A stretch of 48,948 nucleotides of DNA from REBR01 sp033721915 (GCA_033721915.1 JAWWAC010000019.1:1-48948); one strand, 5' to 3'. Shown: positions 17,198 through 25,566, counted from the first letter of the stretch. Numbers and translations are program-made. The notes: generated by a model from the letters alone, not told the origin.

Positions 17198-17650
17198 TCA
17201 GGCCGAGAGCCAGAAGGTGACCGGCCCGTCGTTCACCAGCGAGACCGCCATATCCGCGGCAAAGCGCCCGGAAGCCACACCGGAAAGGCCCTCGGGCCCC
17301 AGGTTTTCCCGGGCCAGCTGGATAAAGCGCCGGTAAAGCCGCTCCGCCATGGCCGGGTCGGCACCACCGCTGAAACTGGGGCGCAGGCCCCTGCGGGTGT
17401 CGGCGGTGAGGGTGAACTGTGAGACCACCAGCAGCTCACCGTGGATGGCCAGCAGACTGCGGTTCATGCGGCCCTGGTCATCGGCAAATACCCGGTAACC
17501 CAGTACTTTTTTCAGGAGCCGCTGCACCGTGGCCTCCTCATCACCGGGCTCCACCGCCAGAAACAGCAGCAGCCCCTGACCAATGGCCCCCAGTGTTTCC
17601 CCCTCCACCGACACCGACGCGCTGCTGACCCGCTGTATCAGACCCTGCAT
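17198..17650 (-). CDS. dtd: D-aminoacyl-tRNA deacylase
   Basis: DTD hydrolyses D-aminoacyl-tRNAs (and Gly-tRNA-Ala), keeping D-residues out of translation. The 150-residue product is full length and shows MQGLIQRVSSASVSVEGE at the start and the two active-site motifs: SQFTLTAD, and NDGPVTFWLSA at the C-terminus (family SQxTL and NxGPVT). A strong AAGGAGGGG precedes the ATG. It is divergent from the TorF-family gene across a 331-bp regulatory gap. Confidence 0.96.
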   Translation of the reverse strand: MQGLIQRVSSASVSVEGETLGAIGQGLLLFLAVEPGDEEATVQRLLKKVLGYRVFADDQGRMNRSLLAIHGELLVVSQFTLTADTRRGLRPSFSGGADPAMAERLYRRFIQLARENLGPEGLSGVASGRFAADMAVSLVNDGPVTFWLSA

Positions 17651-17777
17651 GGCCCCTCCTTATTCCTGTCAGCGTTCCGGTGCACCAGTGTGGCACCGCA
17701 AAAGACGATATTACCCGCAAAACCGGCCCGCAATCCCGTCCCGGGACCTCAGAGGCCAGAATCGTTCAGCATCCGAA

Positions 17778-17819
17778 GCACCAGGCCCTTAAATGGTGCA
17801 AATATTACGCCTCGCACCA
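17778..17819 (+). promoter_or_regulatory. NtrC-type half-sites upstream of the TorF-family gene
   Basis: Three perfect NtrC half-sites lie in the 331-bp dtd/TorF gap: GCACCA (17778), TGGTGC (17794) and GCACCA (17814). Taken as 17-bp operators built on the last two, they centre near 17792 and 17821, about -140 and -111 from the predicted sigma54 start. That is nearly the geometry of the glnA operators in this window. Neither operator has two good halves in canonical spacing, so NtrC binding is suggestive only. The rest of the gap shows no gene. Confidence 0.5.
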
Positions 17820-17905
17820 ATACGGGTCGCATTCCGGCCGGCGTGCTTCCGATTTTACCCCGATTAACCCGCATTTTCCCAATATTAACAGCTATTTAAA
17901 AAAAC

Positions 17906-17921
17906 AGGCACGGAGCCTGCA
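17906..17921 (+). promoter_or_regulatory. Sigma54 (-24/-12) promoter for the TorF-family gene
   Basis: AGGCACGGAGCCTGCA carries GG at 17907-17908 and GC at 17919-17920, exactly 12 nt apart, with GGCACG and TGCA matching the RpoN consensus. The first T of each element is changed (A and C). Transcription would begin near 17932, a 50-nt leader. The sequence is also a partial inverted repeat (CAGGC/GCCTG), so a structural role is an alternative. Confidence 0.6.
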
Positions 17922-17981
17922 ATAACCGGATCAGCCTCTTCAGAGAGCTTACGACTGCTTGTCTTAAACCACAGAGAGAGA

Positions 17982-18686
17982 ATGACCATGACCATGCGCA
18001 AAAAGACTCTGGCCACACAAGTCGCCGCTGCCGCCCTGACCGCAGGCGCCATCGCCTTCAGCGCCCCGGCCCTGTCCGACGACCACGCGGAATCCAGCCC
18101 CTACAGCCTGACCGCTGGCGTGGATGTGTCCAACATCTACCTGTTCCGGGGCTTCGACCTGGGTGCTGACTCCGGCGGACTGGGACTGATTTCAGGCTGG
18201 CTGGAAGGCAGTGTCGCAGGTGCCTATGCGGGTGTCTGGGCCGCCAGCGGTGACGCCTCTGCAGGCACCGAGTACGACCTCTATGCCGGCTATGGCTTCA
18301 ACATCACCGACGACATCGCCGTGGATCTGAACGTCACCAACTTCATTTACCCGGAGCAGGACAAGACACAGGACCAGCTTGGCTTTGCCGACTTTACTGA
18401 AGTGGGTGCCGGTCTGACCGCCTACGGCGCCGAGTTCATCTATTACAACAACGTCGCCGGCAGCCCGGGCTACCAGTACTACTCCGCCAGCTACGGCATC
18501 GGCCCTGTCAGTGCCCTGGTGGGTGTCAATGACAACGACGGCGACAAGAACTCTCACCTGGACCTGAGCTTCCAGTTCAACGACGAGCTCTCTTTCACCG
18601 CCAGCACCATACTGGACTCCGACGACGATTCCGTCCGCAGGAGCACCCTCATTGCCGCCACGTACTCCCTGTCATTCGACCTCTGA
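17982..18686 (+). CDS. TorF-family putative outer-membrane protein (TIGR02001 type)
   Basis: The 234-residue precursor has a signal peptide ending FSAPALS and then YSLTAGVDVSNIYLFRGFDLGADSGGLGLISGWLEGS, the signature of this family (a strand pair with YxFRG). Tyr/Gly-rich beta segments follow: AGAYAGVWAAS, TEYDLYAGYGFNITDDIAVDLNVTNFIYPE and YGAEFIYYNNVAGSPGYQYYSASYGIG. It ends IAATYSLSFDL. Three in-frame ATGs (17982, 17988, 17994) follow GAGAGAG; the first is given. Family members are often found beside glnK-amtB, which fits the sigma54/NtrC signals seen here. The protein is probably a small outer-membrane barrel induced by nitrogen limitation; what it transports is unknown. Confidence 0.8.
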   Translation: MTMTMRKKTLATQVAAAALTAGAIAFSAPALSDDHAESSPYSLTAGVDVSNIYLFRGFDLGADSGGLGLISGWLEGSVAGAYAGVWAASGDASAGTEYDLYAGYGFNITDDIAVDLNVTNFIYPEQDKTQDQLGFADFTEVGAGLTAYGAEFIYYNNVAGSPGYQYYSASYGIGPVSALVGVNDNDGDKNSHLDLSFQFNDELSFTASTILDSDDDSVRRSTLIAATYSLSFDL

Positions 18687-18745
18687 CAGCGGGGAAACCG
18701 GCACGCAAAAGGAAACACCCCCTGATAAGGACATCCACAGGCCCT

Positions 18746-18764
18746 GCCCCCGGCGGGGCCTTTT
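18746..18764 (+). terminator. Intrinsic terminator after the TorF-family gene
   Basis: GCCCC-CGGC-GGGGC followed by CTTTTCC lies 60 nt after the stop codon. It is a compact GC stem with a short T-run, of moderate strength. Confidence 0.65.
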
Positions 18765-18816
18765 CCCACCGGGTCGGACCAATCCAACCCACTGATAATA
18801 TTGCAATAAATTTTCG

Positions 18817-18873
18817 TTAAAGCGCATTTTCAGACCTTAAACGGCCGTTTTTACCCCAAAAAACCCGCTTTAA
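18817..18873. repeat. Nested inverted repeat in the TorF/esterase gap
   Basis: TTAAAGCG (18817-18824) and CGCTTTAA (18866-18873) are perfect inverted arms, extended by TTTT (18827-18830) pairing with AAAA (18860-18863). Their centre coincides within 0.5 bp with an inner palindrome, AAACGGCCGTTT (18839-18850). The element lies in an AT-rich part of the 286-bp gap, about 100 bp before the esterase. It may be an operator pair, a cruciform, or part of a terminator. No gene is visible in the gap. Confidence 0.5.
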
Positions 18874-18972
18874 GCCACCACCACCCCGAATCCCGCCCCC
18901 AATGGATAATGCCTTGCCTGAAACAGCGACGCCCTCTAGTCTCAGGGACTCATCCCCAATGGAGAACCCGTA

Positions 18973-19953
18973 ATGGGCCGCCGTCTGTTTGCTGTTCTAT
19001 CCGTTGCCCTGCTGGCCATTGGAGCCGGCCTTTACTGGCTGCTTTCCAGCCACGTGGTCACCCCTCCACTCACGGGGGATTTCACCCGGGGCCTGATACG
19101 CCATGACGACAAGGACCGGCGTTACGGCGTCTACCAGCCCCAGGTGCAGCTGGCACCGGCGCCGCTGATCATGGTACTGCACGGCTCCATGGGGGACGGT
19201 GACGAAATACGGCAACAGAGCCAGTTTGGCTTTGACCGGCTGGCGGACCGGGAGGGGTTTGTCACGGTGTACCCGGACGGCTTTGAGTCCCACTGGAATG
19301 ACTGCCGCAAGGCGGCGGATTACAGCGCCCGTGAGCAGGGCGTCGACGACCTTGGCTTTCTGCAGACGCTGGTTGAGAAACTGGTGGAGGAGCGCCGGGT
19401 GGACCCCGGGCGCGTCTATCTGGTGGGCTATTCCAATGGCGGCCACCTGGCCTTCCGGGCGGCCATGGAGACGCCCCACTGGATGCAGGGCATCGCCGCC
19501 ATTGCCGCCAACCTGCCGGCCCGGGACAACAATGCCTGTGAGCACGGCGATCAGCCCATGGCCACCCTGCTGATCAACGGCACGGAGGACCCCATCAATC
19601 CCTATGAAGGGGGACAGGTCACCCTGTTCGGCTTTGGTGACCGGGGGGATGTGCTGCCCAGTACCGCCACACTGGCCTACTTTGCCGACCCGGGCCCTGG
19701 CCCCATCACGCCACTGGATCCGGACCATCTCTCCCGGCAGCAACGGGGGCAGGCACTGATCGAGCGCTGGCAGTTACCGGGAAAACCCCTTCTGGAACTG
19801 GTTACCCTGCAGGGCGGTGGTCACACAGTGCCTGTTGCTGAAGGACGCATGCCACGGCTTCTGGGCACCACCAGCCACGATATTGATACCGCCGAACAGG
19901 CCTGGCGATTCTTCCGTGACGCCAGGGCCGCTGAGGCCGGCACCGGGCCCTGA
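18973..19953 (+). CDS. Secreted or membrane-anchored PHB-depolymerase/feruloyl-esterase-like hydrolase
   Basis: This 326-residue alpha/beta hydrolase has an N-terminal hydrophobic segment (about 5-24) that could be a signal anchor or uncleaved signal. The LpqC / polyhydroxybutyrate-depolymerase features are LIMVLHGSMGDGDEIRQQS (oxyanion region), VTVYPDGFESHWNDCR, the nucleophile elbow GYSNGG with Ser154, NGTEDPINPYEGG with Asp206, and GGGHTVP with His284, giving an intact catalytic triad. The WNDCR segment with Cys111 and a later Cys189 may form a disulfide outside the cytoplasm. It is a single gene, convergent with pip. The natural ester is not predictable. Confidence 0.82.
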   Translation: MGRRLFAVLSVALLAIGAGLYWLLSSHVVTPPLTGDFTRGLIRHDDKDRRYGVYQPQVQLAPAPLIMVLHGSMGDGDEIRQQSQFGFDRLADREGFVTVYPDGFESHWNDCRKAADYSAREQGVDDLGFLQTLVEKLVEERRVDPGRVYLVGYSNGGHLAFRAAMETPHWMQGIAAIAANLPARDNNACEHGDQPMATLLINGTEDPINPYEGGQVTLFGFGDRGDVLPSTATLAYFADPGPGPITPLDPDHLSRQQRGQALIERWQLPGKPLLELVTLQGGGHTVPVAEGRMPRLLGTTSHDIDTAEQAWRFFRDARAAEAGTGP

Positions 19954-19961
19954 AAACGCCC

Positions 19962-20930
19962 CTAATCAAACCCGAAACGGGGCCCCAGGCGCTCACTCAT
20001 GACCTCCGTGGCCCTCATGAGGGCATCCACAATGGCCGGTTCCGAGGCGGAATGGCCGGCCTCCCGGATCACGGAATACTCCGCCTCGGGCCAGGCCTCG
20101 TGCAGTGCCTGGGCATTGTCCAGTGGGCAGACCATATCGTAACGGCCATGGACAATGACCCCCGGAATGTCCCTGAGCCGGTGGGCGTCCCTGACAATCT
20201 GCCCGGGCTCCAGGAAGGCGTTGTGGATGAAGTAATGGCACTCGATGCGGGCCAGTGAGATGGCCACATGGGGGTGGCCGAAGTGCTCCACCACGTCGGG
20301 GTTGGGCTGCAGTGTGGCGCAGCTGCCCTCCCAGACGGACCAGGCCTTGGCGGCCTGGATCTGGGTCAGCTCATTGTCGCTGGTCAGGCGCCGGTAATAG
20401 GCCGTCACCAGATCCTCACGCTCCGCCTCCGGTATGGGGGCCAGGTAATCCTGCCAGTAATCCGGGAAGACCCGGCTGGCACCGTACTGGTAAAACCAGT
20501 GGATATCCTCGGGGCGGCACAGGAAGATCCCCCTGAGCACCAGCCCCAGCACCCGTTCAGGGTGGGTCTGGGCATAGACCAGGCTTAATGTGGAGCCCCA
20601 GCTGCCACCAAACAGCAGCCACTGGTCGATCTGCAGAAACTGGCGGATCTGCTCCATGTCCCCCACCAGATGCTGGGTGGTGTTGGCTTCCAGCCCCGCC
20701 AGTGGTGTGGAGTGCCCGCTGCCGCGCTGGTCGAAGAGGATGATGCGGTAACGCTCGGCATCAAAAAACCGCCTCAATGTGCCCTGACAACCCGCTCCGG
20801 GGCCCCCGTGAACCACCACCACGGGGATGCCCCGGGGGTTGCCGGACTCCTCCAGATACAGTGTGTGCCCATCCTCCACGTCCAGGTGGTAGACCTGTTT
20901 CGGCGCAATGTCCGGGTAAAGCTGTCGCAT
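19962..20930 (-). CDS. pip: Proline iminopeptidase
   Basis: This enzyme releases N-terminal proline from peptides in the cytoplasm. The 322-residue alpha/beta hydrolase (S33 family) shows VVVVHGGPGAGCQGTLRRFFD, ILFDQRGSGHSTP, the nucleophile elbow GGSWGS with Ser110, VHGRYDMVCPLDNA with the acid, and REAGHSASEP with the catalytic His. Length and the EGSCATLQP cap region fit the family closely. It ends 8 nt from the convergent esterase. Upstream typA is on the same strand but separated by a terminator, so pip is probably transcribed alone. Confidence 0.95.
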   Translation of the reverse strand: MRQLYPDIAPKQVYHLDVEDGHTLYLEESGNPRGIPVVVVHGGPGAGCQGTLRRFFDAERYRIILFDQRGSGHSTPLAGLEANTTQHLVGDMEQIRQFLQIDQWLLFGGSWGSTLSLVYAQTHPERVLGLVLRGIFLCRPEDIHWFYQYGASRVFPDYWQDYLAPIPEAEREDLVTAYYRRLTSDNELTQIQAAKAWSVWEGSCATLQPNPDVVEHFGHPHVAISLARIECHYFIHNAFLEPGQIVRDAHRLRDIPGVIVHGRYDMVCPLDNAQALHEAWPEAEYSVIREAGHSASEPAIVDALMRATEVMSERLGPRFGFD

Positions 20931-20996
20931 GGATGGGATTCCTCAATGGCTGGCCACTGCCTCCAATGTAGTGGATGAGAGGGCCGGAAAACAGCC

Positions 20997-21024
20997 AAAA
21001 AAAACCCCGGCAGTGGCCGGGGTT
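20997..21024 (-). terminator. Intrinsic terminator after typA
   Basis: On the minus strand AACCCCGGC-CACT-GCCGGGGTT is followed by an eight-T run. It lies 19 nt after the typA stop and 66 nt before the pip start, and so separates the two genes. Confidence 0.93.
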
Positions 21025-21042
21025 GTCGGAGTCAACGCACGC

Positions 21043-22857
21043 TTACTTCTTGCGGTTGCGCTTGCGCTCGTTTTCCTTGAGCAGTTTCTTGCGCAGACGG
21101 ATGTGGTTGGGGGTCACTTCCACCAGCTCGTCGTCGTCGATGAATTCCAGTGCCTGCTCCAGTGTCATCAGCACCGGCGGGGTCAGCACGATGTTCTCAT
21201 CGGTGCCGGAGGCACGCACGTTGGTCAGCTGCTTGCCCTTGATGGGGTTGACCATCAGGTCGTTCTCACGGTTGTGGATGCCGATCAGCATGCCCTCGTA
21301 GACTTCCGTGTTGGGCTCGATCATCAGGCGGCCACGGTCCTGCATGTTGAACAGTGAGTAACCCAGCGCCTTGCCTGTCACCATGGAGACGATGACGCCG
21401 TTGTTGCGGTTTTCGGCACCGCCTTCCTTCACCGGTCCCCAGTGGTCGAACACGTGGGTGAGGATGCCGGAGCCGGAGGTCATGGTAAGAAACGCGGAGC
21501 GGAAGCCGATCAGGCCCCGTGCCGGCATGACGAAGTCCAGGCGGACACGGCCACGGCCGTCCGGCACCATGTTCTTCAGCTCTGCGCGGCGGTTGCCCAG
21601 CTCTTCCATGACAGAGCCCTGGTGCTGCTCTTCCACGTCCACCACAACCACCTCGTAGGGTTCTTCCCTCTTGCCGTCCTCGGTTTCACGCTGCACCACC
21701 TCCGGACGGGAGACACCCAGCTCAAAGCCTTCCCGGCGCATGTTCTCGATCAGCACCGACAGGTGCAGCTCGCCACGGCCTGAGACCTTGAACTTCTCCG
21801 GCGATTCACCCGGCTCCACACGCAGTGCCACGTTGTGCAGCAGCTCTTTTTCCAGGCGCTCGCGGATATTGCGGCTGGTAACGAACTTGCCGTCCTGGCC
21901 GGCAAAGGGCGAGTCGTTGACCTGGAAGGTCATGGAGACGGTGGGCTCATCCACAGTCAGCGGCGGCAGTGCTTCCGGCTTGTCCCTCTCGCAGATGGTG
22001 TCGGAGATGAACAGCTCGCTGATGCCGCTGATACAGACGATGTCACCGGCGGAGGCCTGGTCCACATTGACCCGGTTGAGGCCCTGGAAGCCTTTCACTT
22101 CCATGAGCTTGCCGTTGCGCTTGCCGCCATGGCGGTCCACCACGGTCACCTGCTGGCCCGGGCGCATCTGGCCGCGCTTGATCCGGCCGATACCCAGCAC
22201 GCCCACGTAGGGGTCGTAGTCCAGTGAGGAGACCTGCATCTGCAGGGGGCCGTCGGAGTCCACTGCCGGGTGGGGCACGCTGTCGACGATCATCTGCAGC
22301 AGCGGCTCCATGTCGTCCGCCAGACTGTCGGCGTCCATACCCGCCACACCGTTCAGTGCGGAGGCGTAGATGATGGGAAAGTCCAGCTGCTCTTCCGTGG
22401 CTCCCAGTGCGTCGAAGAGGTCAAACACCTCACCCACGACCCAGTCCACACGGGCACCGGGGCGGTCCACCTTGTTGACCACCAGGATGGGGCGCAGGCC
22501 GGCGTCGAAAGCCTTTTTGGTAACGAAGCGGGTCTGTGGCATGGGGCCGTCAACGGCGTCCACCAGCAACAGCACCGAATCCACCATGGACATGACCCGC
22601 TCCACCTCGCCGCCGAAGTCGGCGTGGCCGGGGGTGTCCACGATGTTGATGCGGTAGTCGCGCCAGTTGATGGCGGTGTTCTTGGACAGTATGGTAATAC
22701 CGCGCTCACGCTCCTGATCGTTGGAGTCCATGATCCGGTCGGTGCCGGAAGACTTGCGATCCAGTGTGCCGGACTGTTCCAGAAGTTTGTCCACCAGTGT
22801 AGTCTTGCCATGGTCGACGTGAGCTATGATGGCGATATTACGAAGGTTCTCAATCAC
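21043..22857 (-). CDS. typA: Translational GTPase TypA/BipA
   Basis: TypA is a ribosome-associated GTPase of the EF-G/LepA class, needed for 50S assembly and growth under stress or cold. The 604-residue protein shows the G motifs in order: AHVDHGKTTLVDKLL (G1), ERERGITILSKNTAI (G2), DTPGHADFG (G3), NKVDRPGAR (G4) and ASALNG (G5). The EF-G-like domains and the TypA-specific C-terminus follow (VFDHWGPVKEG, NMQDRGRLMIEPNTEVYEGMLIG, LTPPVLMTLEQALEFI), then a basic tail. It is divergent from glnA, as in E. coli and many Gammaproteobacteria. Confidence 0.97.
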   Translation of the reverse strand: MIENLRNIAIIAHVDHGKTTLVDKLLEQSGTLDRKSSGTDRIMDSNDQERERGITILSKNTAINWRDYRINIVDTPGHADFGGEVERVMSMVDSVLLLVDAVDGPMPQTRFVTKKAFDAGLRPILVVNKVDRPGARVDWVVGEVFDLFDALGATEEQLDFPIIYASALNGVAGMDADSLADDMEPLLQMIVDSVPHPAVDSDGPLQMQVSSLDYDPYVGVLGIGRIKRGQMRPGQQVTVVDRHGGKRNGKLMEVKGFQGLNRVNVDQASAGDIVCISGISELFISDTICERDKPEALPPLTVDEPTVSMTFQVNDSPFAGQDGKFVTSRNIRERLEKELLHNVALRVEPGESPEKFKVSGRGELHLSVLIENMRREGFELGVSRPEVVQRETEDGKREEPYEVVVVDVEEQHQGSVMEELGNRRAELKNMVPDGRGRVRLDFVMPARGLIGFRSAFLTMTSGSGILTHVFDHWGPVKEGGAENRNNGVIVSMVTGKALGYSLFNMQDRGRLMIEPNTEVYEGMLIGIHNRENDLMVNPIKGKQLTNVRASGTDENIVLTPPVLMTLEQALEFIDDDELVEVTPNHIRLRKKLLKENERKRNRKK

Positions 22858-23003
22858 AAGAGTGTCCTGCTGATCATGGTAGACGGGGGAGAATCCCCCG
22901 CCCCGGGAAATGATGGCGCGCAGTATACCTGAAAGGATGCGCGGCCGGCTATTTCTCCGTCAGGGTGACTCAGTCGCAATGGCAGGGACTGCCGCAACGC
23001 AAA

Positions 23004-23050
23004 CGCACAAAAATGGTGCAAATGCTGCATTTAAGCATCATTGTGGTGCG
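23004..23050 (+). promoter_or_regulatory. Two NtrC operators upstream of glnA
   Basis: GCAC-N7-GTGC at 23005-23019 (within CGCACAAAAATGGTGCA) and GCAT-N7-GTGC at 23035-23049 match the NtrC dyad, each with an intact TGGTGC half. They are 30 bp apart, about three helical turns, centred near -140 and -110 from the predicted sigma54 start. This closely copies the E. coli glnAp2 enhancer layout. They lie in the 478-bp typA/glnA gap, which contains no gene. Confidence 0.85.
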
Positions 23051-23125
23051 AATAAGCTTTGTATCATGGGGGTGCATCCATATCCATGCCCTTTAAGTGT
23101 GCAGTATGCCGAGGTTTTTAAAACT

Positions 23126-23141
23126 TGGCAGAGCAATTGCT
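23126..23141 (+). promoter_or_regulatory. Sigma54 (-24/-12) promoter of glnA
   Basis: TGGCAG-AGCAA-TTGCT has GG at 23127-23128 and GC at 23139-23140, 12 nt apart. It differs from the RpoN consensus only at the last base of TGGCAC. The predicted start is about 23152, giving a 184-nt leader before the glnA ATG. Confidence 0.88.
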
Positions 23142-23335
23142 TTAAAAATTCGCAAATCGTAACGGTGTATCCGTCATGATCCGGCCATGTGACGTCGTTG
23201 CACTGCAGGACGGCGCCGACAGAACAGGCTAGAATGTCTCCACTTTCAGGTGCTATCGAGTCATGCAGTTTCCGACTGCAGCCCGGTGCACCGACAACAA
23301 GCAACCCAAGACACTGATAAACGGAGTCCCTGAAG

Positions 23336-24739
23336 ATGTCCAAGACCCTGAAAATGATCAAAGAGCACGACGTCAAGTGGGTAGACATGCGCTTTACCGA
23401 CAGTCGTGGTAAAGAGCAGCACGTGACCATCCCGGCCAAGGAAGTCGACGAAGACTTCTTCCAGAGCGGCAAAATGTTCGATGGCTCCTCCATCAACGGC
23501 TGGAAGGACATCAATGAGTCCGACATGATCCTGATGCCGGACGACGAAGTGTGCATGCTGGACCCGTTCACCGAAGAAGCCACACTGAACATCACCTGCG
23601 ACATCGTTGAGCCCTCCACCATGCAGGGTTACGAGCGCGACCCCCGTTCCGTGGCACGCCGCACCGAGGAATACCTCAAGTCCAGCGGCATCGCCGACAG
23701 CGCCCTGTTCGGCCCGGAGCCCGAATTCTTCGTGTTTGACTCCGCCAAGTGGCGCGTTGACATGCAGGGCGCCATGTACGAGATCCACTCCGAGGAAGCC
23801 GCCTGGGTTTCCGGCGACGATTTCGACAAGAACAACATCGGCCACCGTCCCGGCGTAAAGGGCGGCTACTTCCCCGTGCCGCCCGTGGACTCACTGCACG
23901 ACCTGCGTGGCGCCATGTGTGCAGCCATGGAATCCATGGGTCTGGATATCGAAGTGCATCACCACGAAGTGGGCACCGCCGGCCAGTGTGAGATCGGCGT
24001 TGGCCCCAACACCCTGGTGCGTAAAGCCGACGAAGTGCAGGTGCTGAAATACTGCGTCCATAACGTGGCCCATGCCTACGGCAAGACCGCCACTTTCATG
24101 CCCAAGCCGGTTGTGGGTGATAACGGTTCCGGCATGCACGTGCACATGTCACTGAGCAAGGATGGCAAGAACCTCTTCGCCGGTGACAGCTACGCCGGAC
24201 TGAGCGAGATGGCCCTGTACTACATTGGCGGCATCATCAAGCACGCCAAGACCATCAACGCCTTCACCAACGCCTCCACCAACTCCTACAAGCGTCTGGT
24301 GCCCGGCTTTGAAGCCCCGGTGATGCTGGCCTACTCGGCCCGTAACCGCTCCGCCTCCATCCGCATTCCCTACGTCAGCAGCCCCAAGGCCCGTCGTATC
24401 GAAGTGCGCTTCCCGGATGCCTCCGCCAACCCCTACCTGGCATTCTCCGCCCTGGTGATGGCCGGCCTGGACGGCATCAAGAACAAGATCCACCCTGGCG
24501 AAGCCATGGACAAGGATCTGTACGACCTGCCGAAGGAAGAAGCCCTGGGCATCCCCACCGTGGCGGAAACCTTCCAGGAAGCACTGGACGCGCTGGAAGC
24601 GGATCACGAGTTCCTGACCGCCGGTGGTGTCTTCACGGAAGACATGATCGAGGGCTACCTGGAGCTCAAGCGCGGTGAAGTGGAAAAACTGAACATGACC
24701 ACTCACCCGATTGAGTTCCAGATGTACTACTCCGTGTAA
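23336..24739 (+). CDS. glnA: Glutamine synthetase, type I (GSI-beta)
   Basis: GlnA makes glutamine from glutamate, ammonia and ATP as a cytoplasmic dodecamer. The 467-residue product has the GSI landmarks: VKWVDMRFTDSRGKEQH, MFDGSSINGW, GPEPEFFVFD, HHHEVGTAGQCEIG, MPKPVVGDNGSGMHVHMSL, NRSASIRIPYV and EVRFPDASANPYLAFSALV. It also carries the adenylylation site KDLYDLP, Tyr at about 396, which marks the GlnE-regulated beta class. GlnE is encoded in this window. NtrC sites and a sigma54 promoter lie upstream and a strong terminator follows, so it is monocistronic and separated from ntrBC by one gene. Confidence 0.98.
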   Translation: MSKTLKMIKEHDVKWVDMRFTDSRGKEQHVTIPAKEVDEDFFQSGKMFDGSSINGWKDINESDMILMPDDEVCMLDPFTEEATLNITCDIVEPSTMQGYERDPRSVARRTEEYLKSSGIADSALFGPEPEFFVFDSAKWRVDMQGAMYEIHSEEAAWVSGDDFDKNNIGHRPGVKGGYFPVPPVDSLHDLRGAMCAAMESMGLDIEVHHHEVGTAGQCEIGVGPNTLVRKADEVQVLKYCVHNVAHAYGKTATFMPKPVVGDNGSGMHVHMSLSKDGKNLFAGDSYAGLSEMALYYIGGIIKHAKTINAFTNASTNSYKRLVPGFEAPVMLAYSARNRSASIRIPYVSSPKARRIEVRFPDASANPYLAFSALVMAGLDGIKNKIHPGEAMDKDLYDLPKEEALGIPTVAETFQEALDALEADHEFLTAGGVFTEDMIEGYLELKRGEVEKLNMTTHPIEFQMYYSV

Positions 24740-24761
24740 ATCACGGCGCAGTCAGTCTCTG

Positions 24762-24794
24762 AAAGCCCGCACGGCCTGCCGTGCGGGCTTTTTT
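24762..24794 (+). terminator. Intrinsic terminator after glnA
   Basis: AAAGCCCGCACGG-CCTG-CCGTGCGGGCTTTTTT is a 12-14-bp stem with a T-run, 23 nt after the glnA stop. It should uncouple glnA from the DUF4124 gene and ntrBC. Confidence 0.95.
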
Positions 24795-24993
24795 ATGCCT
24801 GTCAGGTCCGACAGGGGCGAGCCCCCCATCACAGAACCGGAAAAATCCGAGCCGGGCCATGCCGGAATCCTTGCATTGCCCTGGCGGGAGCTGAATACTG
24901 GGGCCATGGTTCCTGAACCCGCCAACCCTCCGAGTGAACGGGTTAGACCAGGGGGCTGAAAAGACTGCACCGAGACTGTATTGGAGTATGCTC

Positions 24994-25554
24994 ATGCGCG
25001 CTGTATCCCTGTTGAGCCTGACTGCCGTCTGTCTGGCCATGAGCCTGTCCGCCTTAACCGCCAGCGCCACCCCGGTGTACAAGCATGTGGATGAGCAGGG
25101 CAATGTCAGTTTCTCGGACAGCCCCCAGTCTGGCCAGAGCGAAAAGATCGAGGTGCGCCCCTCACAGGGCATCAGCCTGCCCAAGCCACAGCAGCGCCCC
25201 TCCGAATCCCGCCAGTCCCGCTCCGGTAACGGCAGCAACGCGGCCGCCAGTGGCTATGAGTCCATCCGTATCACCCAGCCGGAAGACGACAGCGCCTTCT
25301 GGCGCACCAGCGGCGAAGTGGCCATCCAGGTCAGCTCGGAACCCGCACTGCGCCAGGGCCACAGCTACCAGCTGGAGATGGACGGGGAGATGGTCAAACA
25401 GCAAAGCGGCGCCACCTTCAACCTGGAGAACGTGGACCGGGGCACCCACGAAGTCCGGGTTCATATCCTGGACAGGGAGGGTAACATCGTTGAGTCCTCA
25501 GAGCCGTCACGGTTCACCGTCCATCGCCATTCCATCCTCAATAACCCCCAGTAG
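24994..25554 (+). CDS. DUF4124 periplasmic protein
   Basis: The 186-residue precursor has a signal peptide (MRAVSLLSLTAVCLAMSLSA to ASA) followed by the DUF4124 motif TPVYKHVDEQGNVSFSDSPQ (about 28-47). A Ser/Gln/Arg-rich linker follows. The C-terminal domain (ESIRITQPEDDSAFWRTSGEVAIQV to GTHEVRVHILDREGNIVESS) looks like an immunoglobulin-like beta sandwich. ATG 24994 is chosen since GGAG sits 7 nt upstream. Similar genes often lie between glnA and ntrB in Pseudomonas and relatives. The function is unknown; an envelope role is all that can be said. Confidence 0.85.
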   Translation: MRAVSLLSLTAVCLAMSLSALTASATPVYKHVDEQGNVSFSDSPQSGQSEKIEVRPSQGISLPKPQQRPSESRQSRSGNGSNAAASGYESIRITQPEDDSAFWRTSGEVAIQVSSEPALRQGHSYQLEMDGEMVKQQSGATFNLENVDRGTHEVRVHILDREGNIVESSEPSRFTVHRHSILNNPQ

Positions 25555-25566
25555 AGCCCATACCGG

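Noticed and set aside
19945..19985. Shared hairpin at the esterase/pip convergent junction
   Set aside because: Only GGGCCC and a related GGGGCCC are repeated, around a 28-nt spacer, which is too weak to call.
24934..24993. Upstream extension of the DUF4124 protein
   Set aside because: The signal peptide and GGAG ribosome site fit ATG 24994; the upstream part is not signal-like.
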